Of a stretch of 64,000 nt of DNA, positions 62,111 through 64,000 are shown piece after piece. Position numbers and translations under genes: made by a program. The notes beneath the pieces are model-generated. The model was not told the DNA's origin. It ran no database searches and was given only the letters and a program-made list of their open reading frames with translations. Origin of the DNA: Tindallia californiensis (GTDB lineage Bacteria > Bacillota > Clostridia > Peptostreptococcales > Tindalliaceae); assembly GCF_900107405.1 (NCBI RefSeq), contig NZ_FNPV01000004.1, forward strand, positions 124,001-188,000, read 5' to 3'. The number at the start of each line of letters is the position of its first letter. Position 1 is the stretch's first letter.

Positions 62111-62719
62111 ATGATTGCTATTATAGATTATGAAATGGGAAATTTGAAAAGTGTCGAAAAAGCCTTTCATCGAATGGGCTTTGAAGCTGAGATAACAGAC
62201 AAGGCATGGAAAATAAGAGATGCTGAGGCCCTTGTCCTTCCCGGCGTGGGAGCTTTTCCTGATGCAATGCACCAATTGGAAGAAAAAGGGTTAGTGACGT
62301 TGATTGAAAAGGAAGTAACTAGCGGTAAATTGGTGATGGGTATTTGTTTAGGGATGCAAGTTTTTTTTGATAAAGGATATGAAGGTGGTGAATGTAACGG
62401 GCTTGGTTTCATACCGGGAACAATACAACGAATTCCGAAAGGTGTTAAAATTCCACATATGGGATGGAATCGGCTGGACATTCATCAAAAAAATCCAATA
62501 TTGAACCATATCGAAGAGAACACCTATGTATATTTTGTGCATTCTTACTATGCAGCAGATGTGCCAAAAGAATATATTCTGGCAGAGACAGATTATAATA
62601 TTGAAATCCCAGCGATGATTCAAAAAGAAAATATTGTGGGGGTACAGTTTCATCCGGAAAAAAGCAGTAAAAAAGGGTTGCAGATCATTAAAAATTTTGG
62701 GGAGTTGAGTAAATGCTGA
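62111..62719 (+). CDS. hisH: Imidazole glycerol phosphate synthase, glutaminase subunit
   Basis: Class I glutamine amidotransferase that hands ammonia to HisF. The 202-residue protein has the oxyanion PGVGAFPDAM, the nucleophile Cys in GICLGMQVFFDKG, and the His-Glu of VQFHPEKSSKKG. A TGGAGGTG site precedes the ATG. The last seven bases overlap hisA. The 89-bp gap before it holds no clear signal. Confidence 0.97.
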   Translation: MIAIIDYEMGNLKSVEKAFHRMGFEAEITDKAWKIRDAEALVLPGVGAFPDAMHQLEEKGLVTLIEKEVTSGKLVMGICLGMQVFFDKGYEGGECNGLGFIPGTIQRIPKGVKIPHMGWNRLDIHQKNPILNHIEENTYVYFVHSYYAADVPKEYILAETDYNIEIPAMIQKENIVGVQFHPEKSSKKGLQIIKNFGELSKC

Positions 62720-63426
62720 TTTATCCGGCGATCGATATTAAAAATGGAAAGTGTGTAAGATTAACGCAAGGGATGAAGGAGGAAGAAACGATTTACTATC
62801 ATAATCCCTGGAAAGTGGCTCTTGATTGGAAAAGCAAAGGAGCAGGACAACTCCATGTCATCGACCTTGATGGTGCCTTTGGCGGGAAAGCAGGAAATAT
62901 AGAAGCCATGAAAGAAATTATTGATTGCGTGAATATTCCTGTTCAGATAGGCGGTGGAATAAGAGAAGAAGCTGATGTTAAAAGATTGATAGATATGGGC
63001 GTATGGCGATGCATTCTTGGAACAAAAGCCTTATCAGATGAAACAATGCTGAAAAGGCTATTGAAAAAATATGGTGAAAAGATCGTGGTATCTGTAGATG
63101 CAAAGGATGGAAAAGTGGCGGTAGAGGGCTGGGTCAAAGTTGAGAATGTGGATGCATTGGAGTTTGCTGGAAAACTCCAGAATCTGGGACTGAAAACCTT
63201 AGTATATACAGATATAGGGCGAGACGGAATGTTGCAGGGTCCTAATTTCGAAGCATTGAAAAGACTAAGGGAAACCGTTGAAATAGAAATCATTGCTTCT
63301 GGAGGCGTATCTTCGAAGGAAGATCTTTTGCAGCTAAAAGAACTGGGTGTTGATGGTGCTATTGTTGGTAAGGCGCTTTATGAAGGCGCCATGACATTGG
63401 AAGAAGCAGGAGGGGCGGCGTTATGA
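62713..63426 (+). CDS. hisA: ProFAR isomerase
   Basis: Isomerises ProFAR to PRFAR on a (beta/alpha)8 barrel. The 237-residue protein has the catalytic Asp8 in [14 protein letters not shown], the phosphate-binding QIGGGIREE and the second catalytic Asp in [14 protein letters not shown]. It overlaps hisH by seven bases and hisF by four, so the three are translationally coupled. Confidence 0.97.
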   Translation: MLIYPAIDIKNGKCVRLTQGMKEEETIYYHNPWKVALDWKSKGAGQLHVIDLDGAFGGKAGNIEAMKEIIDCVNIPVQIGGGIREEADVKRLIDMGVWRCILGTKALSDETMLKRLLKKYGEKIVVSVDAKDGKVAVEGWVKVENVDALEFAGKLQNLGLKTLVYTDIGRDGMLQGPNFEALKRLRETVEIEIIASGGVSSKEDLLQLKELGVDGAIVGKALYEGAMTLEEAGGAAL

Positions 63427-64000
63427 TAACAAAAAGAATCATCCCCTGCCTGGATGTTAACCAAGGCAGGGTTGTAAAGGGTGTTAATTTTGTGAACCTG
63501 GTAGATGCCGGAGATCCGGTAGAAATAGCTGCTGAATATGATCGGCAAGGAGCCGATGAGCTTGTTTTTTTAGATATTACGGCATCAAATGAAGATCGGA
63601 ATATAATTCTTGATATTGTTAGTCAAACGGCTGAGCAAGTTTTTATACCGCTAACGGTAGGTGGTGGAATCAGATCTGTCGATGATTTTAGAAAGGTGCT
63701 AAAGGCTGGGGCTGACAAAGTATCAATTAATTCAGCGGCTGTAAAAGAGCCGGAATTAATTAGCCGCTGCGCAGATCGTTTTGGAAATCAAGCGGTTGTT
63801 ATTGCCATTGATGTAAAAAAAGATGAGCATGGAATCTACTACGTTTATGCACGAGGCGGTCGGGAAAATACAGGGAAAGAAGCAATACAGTGGGCAGTAG
63901 AGTCTGAAAAAAAAGGTGCCGGAGAAATACTGCTTACCAGTATGAATCAGGATGGCACAAAATCTGGCTACGACTTGGAAATAACCGCACAGATAAGCGA
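63423..64000 (+). CDS. hisF: Imidazole glycerol phosphate synthase, cyclase subunit (3' end outside window)
   Basis: The first ~192 codons of hisF are present and the gene runs off the right edge. It starts [22 protein letters not shown], with the catalytic Asp of CLDV and the phosphate loop [12 protein letters not shown]. It forms imidazole glycerol phosphate and AICAR from PRFAR plus ammonia from HisH. It overlaps hisA by four bases (ATGA). hisI/hisE probably follow outside the window. Confidence 0.96.
   Translation, partial: MITKRIIPCLDVNQGRVVKGVNFVNLVDAGDPVEIAAEYDRQGADELVFLDITASNEDRNIILDIVSQTAEQVFIPLTVGGGIRSVDDFRKVLKAGADKVSINSAAVKEPELISRCADRFGNQAVVIAIDVKKDEHGIYYVYARGGRENTGKEAIQWAVESEKKGAGEILLTSMNQDGTKSGYDLEITAQIS

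Noticed and set aside
1-64000. CRISPR arrays, prophage, insertion sequences, tRNA or rRNA genes
   Set aside because: No regularly spaced repeats, transposase or integrase frames, or cloverleaf/rRNA-like sequence were seen.

Overview
The window is a gene-dense, low-GC bacterial chromosome segment. Genes have strong AGGAGG-type ribosome binding sites, frequent GTG/TTG starts, SigA-like promoters with 17-bp spacers, T-box and L-box leaders and many intrinsic terminators. This fits a clostridial Firmicute. Histidine-to-glutamate genes, PLP enzymes, TRAP, BCCT and SSS carriers and fairly acidic surface proteins suggest an amino-acid-fermenting, possibly haloalkaliphilic anaerobe of the Natronincola/Tindallia/Alkaliphilus kind. 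That placement is inference, because no rRNA is present. I saw no tRNA, rRNA, CRISPR, phage or IS element.

Region 1 (1-22.6 kb) is a large histidine / histidine-derivative catabolic island. After the tail of a peroxiredoxin gene come a BTAD/AAA/TPR regulator, hutH, a predicted histidine carrier and a DapF-fold two-cysteine racemase candidate. An unusual block follows: a three-subunit molybdenum hydroxylase (2Fe-2S, FAD and Mo subunits), a HutH-like lyase that lacks the MIO-forming Ala-Ser-Gly, and a BCCT betaine carrier. A second, paralogous BTAD regulator precedes long-form hutU, hutI, ftcD and the cyclodeaminase gene. My reading is that the island degrades histidine and also a histidine betaine such as ergothioneine or hercynine (trimethylamine elimination by an ergothionase-like lyase). 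This is the best candidate for a little-described system here.

Region 2 (22.7-35.3 kb) has an isochorismatase-like hydrolase, pantothenate genes (panB, panE, yhdT-like, panF), purC, xth, a class III aminotransferase behind an L-box (lysine) riboswitch whose P1 stem and terminator are mutually exclusive (ON-switch geometry), a membrane EAL-domain protein, a SurA-like lipoprotein and an M20 amidohydrolase.

Region 3 (35.3-47.2 kb) starts with a tryptophan T-box upstream of an orphan trpB2. A dUTPase-like protein, a DUF3870 protein and a structured RNA of unknown class follow. Then come an aminotransferase + BKACE pair, a TAXI-type TRAP transporter (binding lipoprotein, DUF1850, fused permease), a nitronate monooxygenase-like flavoprotein and D-serine dehydratase. 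This looks like uptake and cleavage of an amino or keto acid.

Region 4 (47.3-64 kb) is housekeeping: ilvE, ung, a chemoreceptor, sfsA, cysK with an Rrf2/CymR-like operator, galU plus a membrane glycosyltransferase cluster, and the histidine biosynthesis operon hisZGDCBHAF, cut off inside hisF by the window edge. Histidine degradation and synthesis therefore lie within about 40 kb of each other.
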